Origin: Anaeramoeba flamelloides
Lineage: Eukaryota > Metamonada > Anaeramoebidae
Direction: 5' to 3'
Assembly: GCA_027625915.1 (NCBI GenBank)
Contig: JANTQA010000012.1
Span: 8,826,501-8,890,500, forward strand
DNA length: 64,000 bases
The stretch's first letter is position 1; each line of letters opens with the position of its first letter. Below, in pieces: positions 10,039 through 21,402 of the stretch. The translations under genes and the position numbers were made by a program. The notes under the pieces are model-generated. The model was not told the origin of the DNA. It worked only from the letters and a program-made list of their open reading frames with translations, and made no database searches.

Positions 10039-12115
10039 CTAGTTTTTTTTTTTACCTCTTCCTCTTCCCTTTTTTTTCCCTCTACCCCTGCCTCTTCCTT
10101 TACCTTTTTTCTTTTTCCCAAGATCAAGAGGCTCAACTTCGTCATCATCATTTTGATTGTTTCTATTTTTTTTACCCCTTCCTTTTCCTTTTCCTTTTCC
10201 TCTACCCCTGCCTCTGCCTTTGCCTTTTTTCTTTTTACCAAGATCGAGTGGCTCAACTTCATCGCTATCACTATCATTATTATTTTGTCTTCTTCCTTTT
10301 TTTTTACCTCTGCCTCTTCCTCTGCCTTTGCCCTTTTTCTTTTTACCAAGATCGAGTGGCTCTACTTCATCGCTGTCACTATCATTATTATTTTGTTTTC
10401 TTCCTTTTTTTTTACCCCTTCCTTTGCCTCTGCCCTTGCCTCTTCCTCTGCCTTTACCTTTTTTCTTTTTACCAAGATCAAGTGGCTCTACTTCATCGCT
10501 ATCACTGTTTTTATTATTTTGTCTTCTTCCTTTTTTTTTACCTCTTCCTTTGCCTCTGCCCTTGCCTCTTCCTCTGCCTCTTCCTTTACCTTTTTTCTTT
10601 TTACCAAGATTAAGTGGCTCTAATTCTTCTTCTTCTTCTTTTTTTTTTTTTTCTTCTTCTTCTCTTTTCTTTCTTTCTTCTTCTTCTTGTTGTTTTTTAA
10701 GTTCTTCTTCTTCCTCTTGTTTGACGATTTCTTCTTCAAAATCGTCCCAGCCGCCTTTTCTCTTTTTTTTGTCTTTCTTGGGTCGGTGTGTTACTTTTTG
10801 CACCTTTTTAGTGTTTTTAGGTTCTGTTTTTTCTAATAAACTTTTAAACATCATTTCTTCTTCTTTCGACATTATCTCTTTTGATTTGTTTTCTTGCTTA
10901 TCGGTGTTGCTTTGAATGCTTTTATTTTTTTTACCTTTTTGCCCTTTACCTTTTTGTGGTTGCTTTTTATTTTTATTATATTTTTGATACTCGTATACTG
11001 CTGTATTCGATCCAAATGGATCGTCGCCCATAAACTCTTCTCCAGACGAAGAGGAATCATCATTTTTTGGGCCGTTACCAAAGATGTCTTCTTCATAGTT
11101 ATATTCATTTCCGCTTTGGTTTTCATTACCATATTTACCTTCCTGTTCTTTGTTTTCGTTTTCGTTTTCGTTTTCGATTTTTTCTTCTTTTTTTTCATAA
11201 ACAGACATTTCAAGAACATCGACCTTTCCTGAATTTGTTGTGATTCTTCGAACAGATTCATTAATTGATCGAAACATACCTGGATCAATAGTTGTTTCAA
11301 ACTTGATCCATTTCCTTTCGCGTTGACTTTTTTCATCAACAACACCAAATTCCTCCTCGTTTTCAATTCCCTTAATCATTTCAAAAATTGCCTTTGTAAT
11401 TCTTTTATAATTTGACTTTGGTGAAGTAATTGAGATCCTCATTAGAGACCTCTCAATTGGAAAGAATTCCTTCATCTGTTTAATGGCTAAGAGGGCCTGT
11501 TGCTTGGTGTCCTTGTTGGCCTTAATTGTAAATTTGATTTGTTTTAATGCCTTTTCAATGAATTTTGTTGTTAATGGCCTTTTTGTTTCTGTATTCACAC
11601 ACTTTTTGGAGATCACAGTGATGACGTCCTTGGTTTTCTTGTCTAATTGAGACTGTCTTTCAGTTGTGGAGACCTGAAGAGATCCGTTTTTTAAAATTTC
11701 GAGAACAACATCTTGTTGTTTGGGATTTTTAAATGCTTTTGAGAGATCTTTTTTGTTTGCAAAGGTTCCTTTTTTGACATTCGTAAATACTCTTCGAATT
11801 TGAAGTACTTCATCAAGATCTTTTTCTCTTTTATTTTTTAGTTTGGTTTTTTTTTTTTTTTAATTTTTTTTTTTTTGTTTGTTGTTTGTTGTTTTTTGTA
11901 TTATTTTTTCGTTTTTTATTATTTTTTTTCTTGAATTTTTTTTTTTGAAAAATAAATGAATAAGAAAATCATTACAATCCTTTACGCCAAGCATTTACTT
12001 TATTTGGATAACAAGCAATCTCAAATTTTTTTTTTCCTTTTTTCATGGTTACAATTGACACATTTGTCAGTGCAACAAAATTAGTTGGTGTTTTAATTCT
12101 ATGACCACGTGACAT
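10039..12115 (-). CDS. SBDS: Ribosome maturation protein SBDS (Sdo1) with long repetitive C-terminal tail
   Basis: SBDS works with the GTPase EFL1 to release eIF6 from new 60S subunits. Two exons: 12115-11976 and 11827-10039, with a 148-bp intron (donor ATT|GTAATG, acceptor AAAAG|A) that restores a Leu codon; total 642 residues. Exon 1 gives [20 protein letters not shown] and NAWRKG; exon 2 continues [10 protein letters not shown] and [13 protein letters not shown], then [22 protein letters not shown] and [11 protein letters not shown]. All are hallmark SBDS stretches covering its three domains in about 257 residues, the normal full length. The remaining 385 residues are extra: an acidic N/E-rich segment, an E/K-rich charged stretch, then five repeats built on [17 protein letters not shown] spaced by N/D/S-rich linkers. 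The frame stays open through the tail to a TAG stop, so it is probably translated. SBDS identity is secure. Confidence 0.95.
10050..10622 (-). repeat. Tandem coding repeat in the SBDS tail
   Basis: Five imperfect units of roughly 80-135 bp, each encoding EPL(D/N)[13 protein letters not shown] plus a variable number of RGKG steps and a K-rich end. The inner units are linked by [14 protein letters not shown] acidic spacers. Unit length varies through differing numbers of GRGKGRGK steps, as expected from slippage. Confidence 0.85.
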
Positions 12116-12649
12116 TCTGAAGATTAAAAATTAAATAAAAAAATAAAATAATAAGAGTCTAAAATAAGTAAAAATAAATTTTATGAGTTTGTCTTTTAGG
12201 AAATTCCTCTCATACAAAACTTCTGATAATCAATTTTGAAAATTGGAAACCAAACTCTAAATAAAATGATAACTTAAATTATATGGATTAGGTTTCAAAA
12301 GATTTAAGAACAAATTATTTATAAAATGATAATGACGTAAGACAATCAAGAAAATTTCAAGTTTTTAATGGGTTATTCTTTTTTTAGACAATTAATCTTG
12401 TTTAAATCTGAATAAGATTTCTTTTTATTTGATTTCATTTCGCATAGATTTATTCTTTTATTTTTTTGTTCTTGTCGGATTTCGTTTTTTCTTTTGAACT
12501 GGGTTTGGTGTAAGTTTGACTTGTTTGTTTTCTGTTCTTGTGAATCTTTCTAACAAAGTTTTTTATCCTGTTTACAGTGATACTTTAAAAAATCAAGATG
12601 TTTTTGAAAATAATTTGCCACTTTTATGTGGTGATTTATGATCAGCCTA
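12116..12649. other. Upstream region of SBDS
   Basis: No gene is visible on either strand. It presumably contains the SBDS promoter, but no motif stands out. Confidence 0.4.
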
Positions 12650-12892
12650 ATGTTAATTGTAAAAATTAAAAGATCAAAATTTTCATTCAGCTTTCCAAAA
12701 TAATCACATTCACAAGAATTAAAACAAAACACCAGAGTCCACAATTCTATAATAAAGATAGACGAACTAATAAATTAAAACTGATTTTGGAATTAAAATT
12801 CGAAATTTTACAAGATATATAAAATCTCATTTCTTGGAAAGATGAATGAAAATTGTATTTCATTTATTTTTTAACAAATAGTATTGAAAGTT
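12650..12892. mobile_element. 240-bp TIR element, family M8 copy a
   Basis: The left arm includes TTTTCATTCAGCTTTCCAAA and the right arm its inverse TTGGAAAGATGAATGAAAAT followed by TTTATTTTTTAACAAATAGT. The same arrangement occurs at 32868-33104 and 38475-38693. Non-coding. Confidence 0.65.
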
Positions 12893-13117
12893 TGAATTAA
12901 CAAAAACATAATGTTGTGTTCAAAAAAAAAACAAACGAGATAATATAACAAATTAAATCAGATACAAAAAGACTAATTTGGATTATTGCTTTTGCTTCTC
13001 CTTTATTTTATATACAAATATAGAACAGTTACTTAAAAAATGAATCGCTTTTGTTTTTATCAAATCAGGGATTCAAATTGTCAATTTACGTTCAAAGTAA
13101 AATTTTCAATGATACAG

Positions 13118-13818
13118 CATTACAAGGAAAATTTAAATACCTAAAATTAAAGTTAGCCAAAACTATACCTAGGATTTCAGTTATATTTCTTTTATAAATT
13201 ATTTTTATAAAGTTATCATAATTTTATGTAATAAACAAAGGATAGCTTTTAAACTCATGAAAATCTGAATACCCCTCTTTTCAAAAAATACCGACTTTTG
13301 AAAAAAACACCTATTTTCAGGTTATTTTTTTATTGGAAAAAGTTGAAATGAATTAATTTTTGATTGAAGATTAAGATTGAAAAAAGAATATATGTTAAAG
13401 CAATTTGCAGAAAACAATCGGGAACGAATATAAAAACTCAAACATGGAAAAAAATAAAATGATAAAAAATATTCCAAGAACAGAAAAAAAATCAGATTTT
13501 CAATTTAATTTAGCGATATCTTTTGATTGAAATATTTTATGCTATTTGAAAATTGAAAAATATGTTACCTTTTAGACTATTAAAAAAATACTTGAAAAAT
13601 ATCTCTCTACTAAGTCAATTAAAAAATTCAAAAATTTTACAATTAAAAATGAAAAAAATATTACTGAAAAATTTCATTTTTTTTTCAATTCCTATTAATA
13701 TCTATTAAAGTTGTAAACCTCATTGAAAATTGTTATGTATAATAATGTTTATTATATGAGTGTATTTGAAAAATACAAAATTTAGAGATTTTTTTTTGAA
13801 AAAATTTTCCTTGTGGTG
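13118..13818 (+). mobile_element. 701-bp CACTA-like non-autonomous element, family M4 copy a
   Basis: The left end is CATTACAAGGAAAA and the right end TTTTCCTTGTGGTG, an inverted pair close to the CACTACAAGAAAA signature of CACTA (En/Spm) transposons. The interior aligns closely with copies b and c, with long shared blocks such as AAGAATATATGTTAAAGC. There is no transposase frame. A matching 3-bp target duplication is not evident. Confidence 0.7.
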
Positions 13819-13892
13819 AGTGATCAAAATAATGCGTGCCAAAAGACTATAATCCGTGTTTCGAAATATTATCCGTGCTTTTTTTTATTCTT

Positions 13893-14240
13893 GTACCAAG
13901 GCAACATACAATCTACTACCCAACAGTATACTTAAGTTCAAATCAATTTTGAAAGTAAAGGTCTGGTTATTTTTAGTAAAATTTAAATTATTCATGCAAA
14001 TAGTTGAAAATTTTCAATAATATTCTCAATTTTTTTGTATTTTTTCGTTTTTTTGATGATAGAAATTTTCAAAAAAATTTACTCTATTTTTTGAGATAAA
14101 TTTTGCAATTGATCCTTCATTTTTAGAATTTCTTTTTAAATAATAGAACTTTAAGAAACCAATACCATATTTTTTGAGGGTTTATTATCAGTTTCTTTGA
14201 TTGGTTGATGTATAGGTCAGCTATAACAAAAAAACACACT
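13893..14240 (+). repeat. Dispersed repeat M5, next to M4 copy b
   Basis: Starts GCAACATACAATCTACTACC and matches 32525-32190 on the other strand through to a TTGATCCTTCATTTTTAGAA-like block and beyond. In both places an M4 element follows on the same side and in the same relative orientation. A shorter homologue lies at 2985-3265. Non-coding. Confidence 0.6.
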
Positions 14241-14506
14241 TTTTATTTTAAAACACGCATTATATTTTTTTGCACGCTTTATTTTGACAACAGTATTTAC
14301 ACTTTTACAATAAAAAGTATGTTTAAAAACTGAAATATTTTTGAAATTTCACATTTTTTAGCTAGTCAATATTTTGTTCAAGTATAATATAATACAAGAA
14401 CCTAATTCTAAAAAATGTTTTCTTTGTTTGGATATTAAACCCTGTTTTAAAAATAAGGGAAAAATAATTGTAAAATAGCAAATAAGAATTAAACAAGCAT
14501 TCACAA

Positions 14507-15740
14507 CACTACAAGGAAAAAATAAATTATGAAAATCAAGTTAGCCAAAAATATAGATTGATTCCAGTTATACATCTTTTATAAATTATTTTTTTCAAAG
14601 TTATGATAATTTTATGTAATTAAAAAAAGATTACTATTAAATTCATTAAGATTTGAATACCCCCCTTTTCAACAATTATCGACTTTTGAAAAAAAACACC
14701 TCTTTTCAGGGTATTTTTTTTTGAAAAAAAGTTGAAATGAATTAATTTTTGATTGAACATTAAGATTGAAAAAAGAATATATGTTAAAGCCATTTGCAGA
14801 AAACAATCAGGAATGTATATAAAAACTCAAACATGGAAAAAAATAAAATGATAAAAAATATTCCAAAAACAGATAAAAAAAAACAGTTTTTCTATTTAAT
14901 TTAGCAATCCTATGATTGAAATATTTTATTTTAAATTAAAATGAAAAAATATAATTCTTTTTAGACTATTAAAAAAATAGATTCAAATAATCTCGTCTAA
15001 GTTATATTAAAATTCTAAACAATTTTACAATTAAAAATGAAAAAAATATTACTATAAAATTTGATGTTTGTTGCAATCCCCGTTAATATTTAATACAGTG
15101 ATAAACCCTTTTAAATTGTTATGTAAACTATCTTCCAAAAATTAGGATATAGTTTAAATAGTTGAAAGAATAGAAATATTCCATTTTACATTCAATTTGT
15201 AAATAATTTTGATTTTACACATTATTTCATTTTTTGTCTTTTTTGTTTTGTTTTCATTACTTTTTTGTAGCTACATAATCTGTTATGTTAGATCTGGAAT
15301 TTTTTTTCGATAGTTGATAGAAGGTTAGTGTTGAGTTTGTTTAAATAGAAAAATAATCAAATACTCTTGGTCGGATAGTATCTTAACATTTGATCGATCA
15401 ACAATTGCTGATGAAATTTCAAAAAATTTACCAATACATTTTTTTTTCCTCTCGTTTCATTATTTTCACACTAATTTTGATTTTTTTCGTTTTATATTTT
15501 TTTCTTTTATTTGGATGAAAACTGATTACATATTAAAACATTAATACGGTGTAACTTAAATGTGGTTTTCGATTCAGTTTTTTAAAAAATATAATAAATT
15601 GAGGGTTTTTTTTTGCCTATTTTTAATTTTGGGTATGTCAAAATTCTTGGAATAGGGTTTATAATGGTGTTCATTATGTGAGTGTATTTTAAAAATCTCA
15701 AATTTTTTGATTTTTTTTTTAAAAAATTTTCGAAATTTAG
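14507..15740 (+). mobile_element. CACTA-like family M4 copy b, split by a nested M2 element
   Basis: Starts CACTACAAGGAAAAAATAAA and follows copy a closely to about 15123. It is then interrupted by 15126-15659 and resumes with the TTCATTATGTGAGTGTATTT block that is contiguous in copy a. The right end is eroded. Removing the insert gives about 700 bp, the family length. Confidence 0.7.
15126..15659 (-). mobile_element. Decayed M2 element inserted in M4b, with TA target duplication
   Basis: This 534-bp insert is the reverse complement of the M2 family: a GTATCTTAACATTTGATCGA block matches the inverse of the copies at 3923 and 45028, and its right end AATTCTTGGAATAGGGTT is the inverse M2 left end. 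The uninterrupted paralogue at about 13735-13745 shows the empty site GTTATG-TA-TAATAATG. Here the element is flanked by TA on both sides. Confidence 0.75.
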
Positions 15741-16325
15741 TTATTCCTCCAGTTTTATCTCTAGATCGATCTATATATTTATGATTCATAAAAATAAACG
15801 AATTGAGTCCTTCTTTGATACAAAATTAAATTTATATACCCCTTAAAATAATTTTCAAATGAATTTTTATTCTAAAATGGTCGGAGAAATTCCAACTATT
15901 CTACTAATATTTCACTGACAAATAAAATTACCAAAAATGAAATCACCCAAACAGAAATATTCTGATTTAAATCTTAAAGCTAATTTCTAATGAACAAGGA
16001 AAGACAGTGTTTAAAAAATCCTAAAAAAAATCAATTTTACTGGTGTGTACTATGAAAATACAAAATTTTTAAAATTGAACTTTCTTAAATTTTGGTTAAA
16101 ATAAATTTTTTTATTTCATATTTTGAATTCTAATAATAAATCTATCATTTCGACTTGTTTTTTTTATTTTAAAATGAAGAAAAAAAAACAATAAAGGAAA
16201 TATATTTGAAAATGTGAAACTTTTTACTATTATTTTACAATTAAAAACGATTTTACCATTATTTTTGTCGTTGATAATATTCCATCGCTATTGTAAAAAA
16301 AGAATTTCTTACAATCATCAATATA
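15741..16325. other. Non-coding AT-rich stretch
   Basis: No gene or repeat relationship recognised. Confidence 0.4.

Positions 16326-16409
<84 letters not shown>
16326..16409. repeat. Compound microsatellite (CA)22 then (TA)19
   Basis: A perfect CA dinucleotide run passes directly into a perfect TA run. Open frames here (HTHTH, IYIYI, VCVCV) are artefacts. Confidence 0.95.
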
Positions 16410-16412
<3 letters not shown>

Positions 16413-16532
16413 TGATTGATTATAAAATACCAATTGAATCGAGGAAATATTTTGTAATAATAATCAAAATAAAATTATTCATTTCATTTCTAAGGTGATA
16501 AATAAAATCTGCTAATTTTTTTTCATTTTTTC

Positions 16533-17055
16533 AAATAAAACGTTGTTAGTATCAAAGTTCGTAACTTTTTTTTTGTATATTAATTATTTTTTATAACTGA
16601 ACTATATAGAATAAATAAGAAACAAGTCACATAATACCCTTCAAAAAATAGTTGATAAATTTAGAAAGTAAAAATAATAAATCATTCTATTTTTCTTAAA
16701 AAAATTCAAAAAGTTAAATTATCATATCCCAATTGAGAAAAGCAACAATGTTCATTTTGATCTCGTATTGAAGATCCAATAACATTCCAATAGAAACCAA
16801 AATGATTTCTCTATAATCATTTTTGCCTTTTCAATAACAGTAGAATAAAACTGTTTTATCAAATAACTTGAGATCTTGAAATAAAAAAAAAATTTGCAAA
16901 TGAATTTCTAAAGCAAAAAAAAATGTGAAAAAATCTGGTTCAATTTTGATATTTCTAAAAAAAAATTCTTTCTACTAATATCCATGCAAACCCTTTAAAT
17001 ATTGGTGATTTTACTCACCATAACTGTGTCCATTTGACTGGAAAATAGTTTATAT
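16533..17055 (+). mobile_element. Family M1 copy d (diverged, no FB1 insert)
   Basis: It aligns with M1 along most of its length (ATTGAGAAAAGCAACAATG, TTTGATCTCGTATTGAAGATC, ATCCATGCAAACCCTTTAAA). It ends GACTGGAAAATAGTTTATAT, the M1 right terminus. The left end is degraded. It lies about 200 bp beyond the 3' end of the PH-repeat gene. Confidence 0.7.
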
Positions 17056-17256
17056 AAAAAAGTTTCCAATATTTAAACAAATAATTAAAATTTCAAAATA
17101 CAATTAAATCTCAATTGTTAATCAATTAAAGTTAAAAAAATATTTTAATACAAAAAAAAAAAATTAAAAAAATTTTCCAAAATTATTATTATATATTCTA
17201 ATAATATTGCTTTAATTAAATTACGTATAAATGATTCTAAAAACTATTTTTCAAGT

Positions 17257-19554
17257 TTATTTCCTTTTTTTCTTCCGAACCTTTTCATCGTTTCCTTTAT
17301 TATTTTGTCTTTTATCGCTTTTATCGCTCTCAATTTTTTTGAAAGGCTGTAATTGATTATTATTAATGATTGTAGCACCCAAGTATTTGATTATGGAAAT
17401 GAATTCTTGGAAGGCGAATGGGCTATGGAATTGAATGAATTCAAGTGAGTTATTAAATTGTATTTCAGCTTGGCTAAACTTAAATTTCTTTAAATTATTT
17501 ATCGTTTTTCTTACAGCAATTTTATTTATAGGGAAATTCGAAATCACCGCAAATTTGTATCTGAGTTCAATTATTTTGGAATTTACGAATAGTGTTGCGC
17601 CTTGGTTAGCTAAGGTAACTTCCCATTGCAATTCAAAAAAATTTTCAAAATTTTTCATTACTTTAAATTTTTGAGCAAAGCGCCTGCAGCCTCTTTTACT
17701 TTCAAAGGAAAGATAAATTGAGAAATCATTATAAATCTTTAAGCACGCAACGGAATCTTGAATCGGATGTAGAAATAAACTACAGTCCCTTTGATTATTT
17801 AAAGAAATAATAAACTTTCTCGTATTCGATTGTATTAATATTGAATTCTGATCAATTTTCAGTATTGCATTTTCCACATTTTCCGTTAACTGTGGATTTA
17901 TTAGGTGGATAACAAACATCCTAGATCCATCTTTTTGTGTAAAATCATTTTTATTTAAAAAGTAATCCTCCCCAGCCAATTGTTTACCAACTTGAGTAAA
18001 TTGTATTAAGGCCTTTGAAGCTATTTTTTGAATGGATTTATTTATTAACTTGTTAACTTGATTGTTTTTTTGTTCTAAAATTGCTGATTTAATTTTTCGA
18101 ATATTTAATTTATTGTACGAATAAAAAACCAATTCGTTTTCATTTTCATTTTCATTTCCATCTTCACCTTTACCCTCACGCCCACCTTCACCCCCACCTC
18201 CATTATCACTCATATTTTTGTTTACATTCTTCACATTTTCTTTCAAATTATGATTATGGGTATGGATATTATTATAATTGTTATATAATTTACAAATCAC
18301 TTGGAATAATGTTGTGAATTCATCTCTTTCTTCCGGGTTTTGGAACAAGATTAATAAATATTCCTTATTAATTTTCATTAAAAATAATCTTTTATTTTTA
18401 GGATGCAAATAAATTTTTATTTGATTTGCTTTTATTTTAAAAAATTTATCAGATAATTTAATTTTGATATGGGAATATTGTAATTTTAATTTACCGCTTG
18501 AAATAATGGTTAAATAATTATCAAGCAAAAAGACCTTGAATTTCTTTGTTAAAGTATCCATTGCATGTTGACTACTTGATATGAATTGCCGAGTGATTCT
18601 GTTTTGCTTGTAAAGTACACTTTGTTTATAAAACTCATCTAATAGAATTTCATCATCAAAATAGATTTTATTTGAATCAATGTTTATTTTTTTTTTATTA
18701 GTTATATGCTTTTTGATTTTAAAATTATTAATAAATTGCAAATAAAACCCAATTTTCTTTATTTCTCCTTCTCTTTCCTTTTCCTTTTCTCTTCCCTTTT
18801 CATTCCATTCCCCCCCTTTCTTCACATTTTCCTTCCCCTTCTCCTTCCCCTTCTCCTTTTCAATTTCATTTATTTTAATACCATTTTTATTTAATAATAT
18901 ATTAATATCAATAAAAATTTTAATTTTTTTTGTTCTTAATTTACTTTTTTTTCTTCTTCGTTTACTTTTACTTCTTCGTTTACTTTTGCTTCTACTTTTT
19001 TTTTCAACATATCTAATTATTCTCAACTTTGCCCGATAATTCCATTCATCCAATTTATTTCTTATTTGATTTTTGTTTACACTTAATGAACTACTCATTT
19101 CGATATTATCATTTAATTGCTCATTAGGTATCATTTTGTTAGATAATTCAAAAATAAATTTATCAAAGTTTTTTTGATCAGGAAAGAAGCAATAAATTTT
19201 TTTCAATTTTTTATTTTTATTAAAATATTTGATTTCAATTATTCGGTTAATTTGATTATTAAAAGACATTTTAAAATCATTTTTTAAATAATTCAATTTT
19301 ATGATTTTATTTTGCATTTCAAAATATAATAATAAATATTCATGGGAATTTAAACCAATAATAATATTAGATAAATTTGATAAATCATGTTTTAAATTTA
19401 TTAATTTGTATTGTAAAGGATCTTTAATATTATAATTAAATTTTTTTCCTAAATTTATTTTTTTATTTTTTTTAATCTCTTTATTATACATCAAATGATC
19501 ATTTTTATTAATATTCATTTGTTGGTTTTCAATTTTAATTTCATTTTTTTTCAT
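17257..19554 (-). CDS. PH-repeat giant protein, C-terminal part
   Basis: The frame starting with the Met at 19554 is 765 codons. It is in fact open further upstream, reading back through KKQKEEVKKEKEIKK into the poly-(EK) tract of the neighbouring frame, so this is almost certainly the 3' part of the same gene as 19607-24604. I see about five consecutive units of roughly 100-130 residues, each with alternating beta-rich stretches. Most end in a short F-x-x-(E/Q)-x-R-x-x-F type strand and helix (PEERDEFTTLFQVI, ESKRGCRRFAQKFK, DQKNFDKFIFELS), the pattern of a PH-fold's last strand and C-terminal helix. Low-complexity inserts (basic RSKSKRR, EKGKEKGKE, GGGGEGG and NENENE) sit inside units 2 and 3. 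It ends in a basic KVRKKKRK tail. Function unknown; lipid or protein binding would be typical of PH folds but is inference. Confidence 0.8.
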   Translation of the reverse strand: MKKNEIKIENQQMNINKNDHLMYNKEIKKNKKINLGKKFNYNIKDPLQYKLINLKHDLSNLSNIIIGLNSHEYLLLYFEMQNKIIKLNYLKNDFKMSFNNQINRIIEIKYFNKNKKLKKIYCFFPDQKNFDKFIFELSNKMIPNEQLNDNIEMSSSLSVNKNQIRNKLDEWNYRAKLRIIRYVEKKSRSKSKRRSKSKRRRKKSKLRTKKIKIFIDINILLNKNGIKINEIEKEKGKEKGKENVKKGGEWNEKGREKEKEREGEIKKIGFYLQFINNFKIKKHITNKKKINIDSNKIYFDDEILLDEFYKQSVLYKQNRITRQFISSSQHAMDTLTKKFKVFLLDNYLTIISSGKLKLQYSHIKIKLSDKFFKIKANQIKIYLHPKNKRLFLMKINKEYLLILFQNPEERDEFTTLFQVICKLYNNYNNIHTHNHNLKENVKNVNKNMSDNGGGGEGGREGKGEDGNENENENELVFYSYNKLNIRKIKSAILEQKNNQVNKLINKSIQKIASKALIQFTQVGKQLAGEDYFLNKNDFTQKDGSRMFVIHLINPQLTENVENAILKIDQNSILIQSNTRKFIISLNNQRDCSLFLHPIQDSVACLKIYNDFSIYLSFESKRGCRRFAQKFKVMKNFENFFELQWEVTLANQGATLFVNSKIIELRYKFAVISNFPINKIAVRKTINNLKKFKFSQAEIQFNNSLEFIQFHSPFAFQEFISIIKYLGATIINNNQLQPFKKIESDKSDKRQNNKGNDEKVRKKKRK

Positions 19555-19606
19555 TGATAATTTTATATTTTCATTTTTTTTTTCTTTTTTGATTTCTGGT
19601 ATTTTT

Positions 19607-21366
19607 TTAATTTCCTTCTCTTTTTTTACTTCTTCTTTTTGCTTTTTTTTTTTCCTTTTCCTTTTCCTTTTCCTTTTCCTTTTCCTTTTCCTTTTCCTTT
19701 TCCTTTTCCTTTTCCTTTTCCTGTTTCCTATCTCTTTCCTTTTCTCTTTCCCTTATCATTTTCACATCCTTTCCCCTTTCGTTCCCTTCTCTCCTTCCCT
19801 TTCCCGTTTCATCTTTGTTTTCTTTTTTGGTAATCTTTCTTATTGCGGCTGTAGTGTTCTTATTATTATTCCCTGTAATTATTTTTTCTTGATTCAAGTT
19901 TGTATTTTTTAATTCTTTAATATTTTTTCTAATTATTCTCATGAAATCCCCTCTTTCGGATCTAGATTGGAAATAAATTTTTTGAATAATTTTTTCTTTC
20001 AAAAAGATTTCTAAGATATTTACTTTATCAAAATTTGGTACTAAATCAATTTCTAATAAATTGAAAAAAATAACTTTTTTACTCGTATAGAGGATTAATT
20101 TATCTTTGTATATCTCAATCAACCCCCTGGAAACTATTTGTACACCCCTTTCAATTATTCCAATTTGAAAAGTTTTTAAAATACCAACTTTTTGTGATAT
20201 CATTTGAATTCTTTTATCATCTTCGTCTATATAATCATTACCCTTATCATTAATTTTAAATTTATTTTTATTAAATAAATTCATAAAATTACGAGATTGA
20301 TTATTATCTCGAAATGTAAAAATGAATTTTAATTTTTTTTTAAATTTATTTTTTAAACTGAGAAATATTATTTTTTTATCTGATTTTTGATATTTTAACG
20401 AATGGTTTAAAAATTTTATTTCTATGATAATTGAGCTTTGATTATTTATTAAAATTTTTTTGTCAAGTATCAATAAAGTGGATAAACCAAAATATTTATT
20501 ATTTATCATTATTTTTGCTTGGAATTTTTCTGGCAAATCTTTTTTATAATTAATTAAACATTTATCTTTTGCAATTGTAAAATAATTATAAATTTTATTA
20601 ATAATATTTTCATTTTCAAAATTTAATATAATTGATTTTTTATAGTTAATTATTTTTATCATTTTACCATTACCATGATCATCATCATCATCATCATCAT
20701 CAGTATTATCCAAATATGAAAATTTAATATTATTATTATAATAAAATATTTGAATTTGATTTAAAGAGTGGATTTCCAAATGATCTGCCTTAATTATTAA
20801 TTCAGAATTAAATCTTCCTAAAAAATTAATCCAATTACAATTAAATTTTTTTAATTGGAATTGTTTTAATTCCAAATATCTTTCTCTTTTTGTATAAAAT
20901 TCTGAAATGAAGTAATTTTTTTTTATTAAATTTTCAAAATGTAATATGACAAATTGGTTTTGGTCTAAATATAATTTTATTAGATTTTCGATATTTTGTT
21001 CAAGGCTAATTATGGAATAAATATTGTATATCTTTTCGAATTGCCAGTTTTGGGTATCAATTTTAACACTGGTTTCACTTAGAGATATTTTAATTATCCC
21101 TTCATATTCTAAATTTGCATTAATTAGTTTTATAAAATAGGTACTTTGCAATGAGATGTTATCGTGCTGGATGGTAAATAGTTTTTTATAAAAAATCGAT
21201 TTTTTTTTATAATTTATTGGATTTTTTTGTTGGAAAAGAAATGGCTTTGAATTCGATTGATATTCTACTTGAAATGAATTTAATATTTTGTTTGTATTTG
21301 TCATTTGATCATCTGTATTATTTTCATCATCATTATCATCCTTGTGTTCATCATCAATTCTGTTGT

Positions 21367-21402
<36 letters not shown>

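Noticed and set aside
10080-10622. PLDLG in the SBDS repeats as a CtBP-binding PxDLS motif
   Set aside because: The final Ser is absent and there is no independent support; most likely coincidence.
10153-10915. Plus-strand open frames opposite the SBDS tail
   Set aside because: Shadows of the minus-strand repeats; no independent coding signal.
16214-16498. Open frames with HTHTHT/IYIYIY runs
   Set aside because: Translations of a CA/TA microsatellite.
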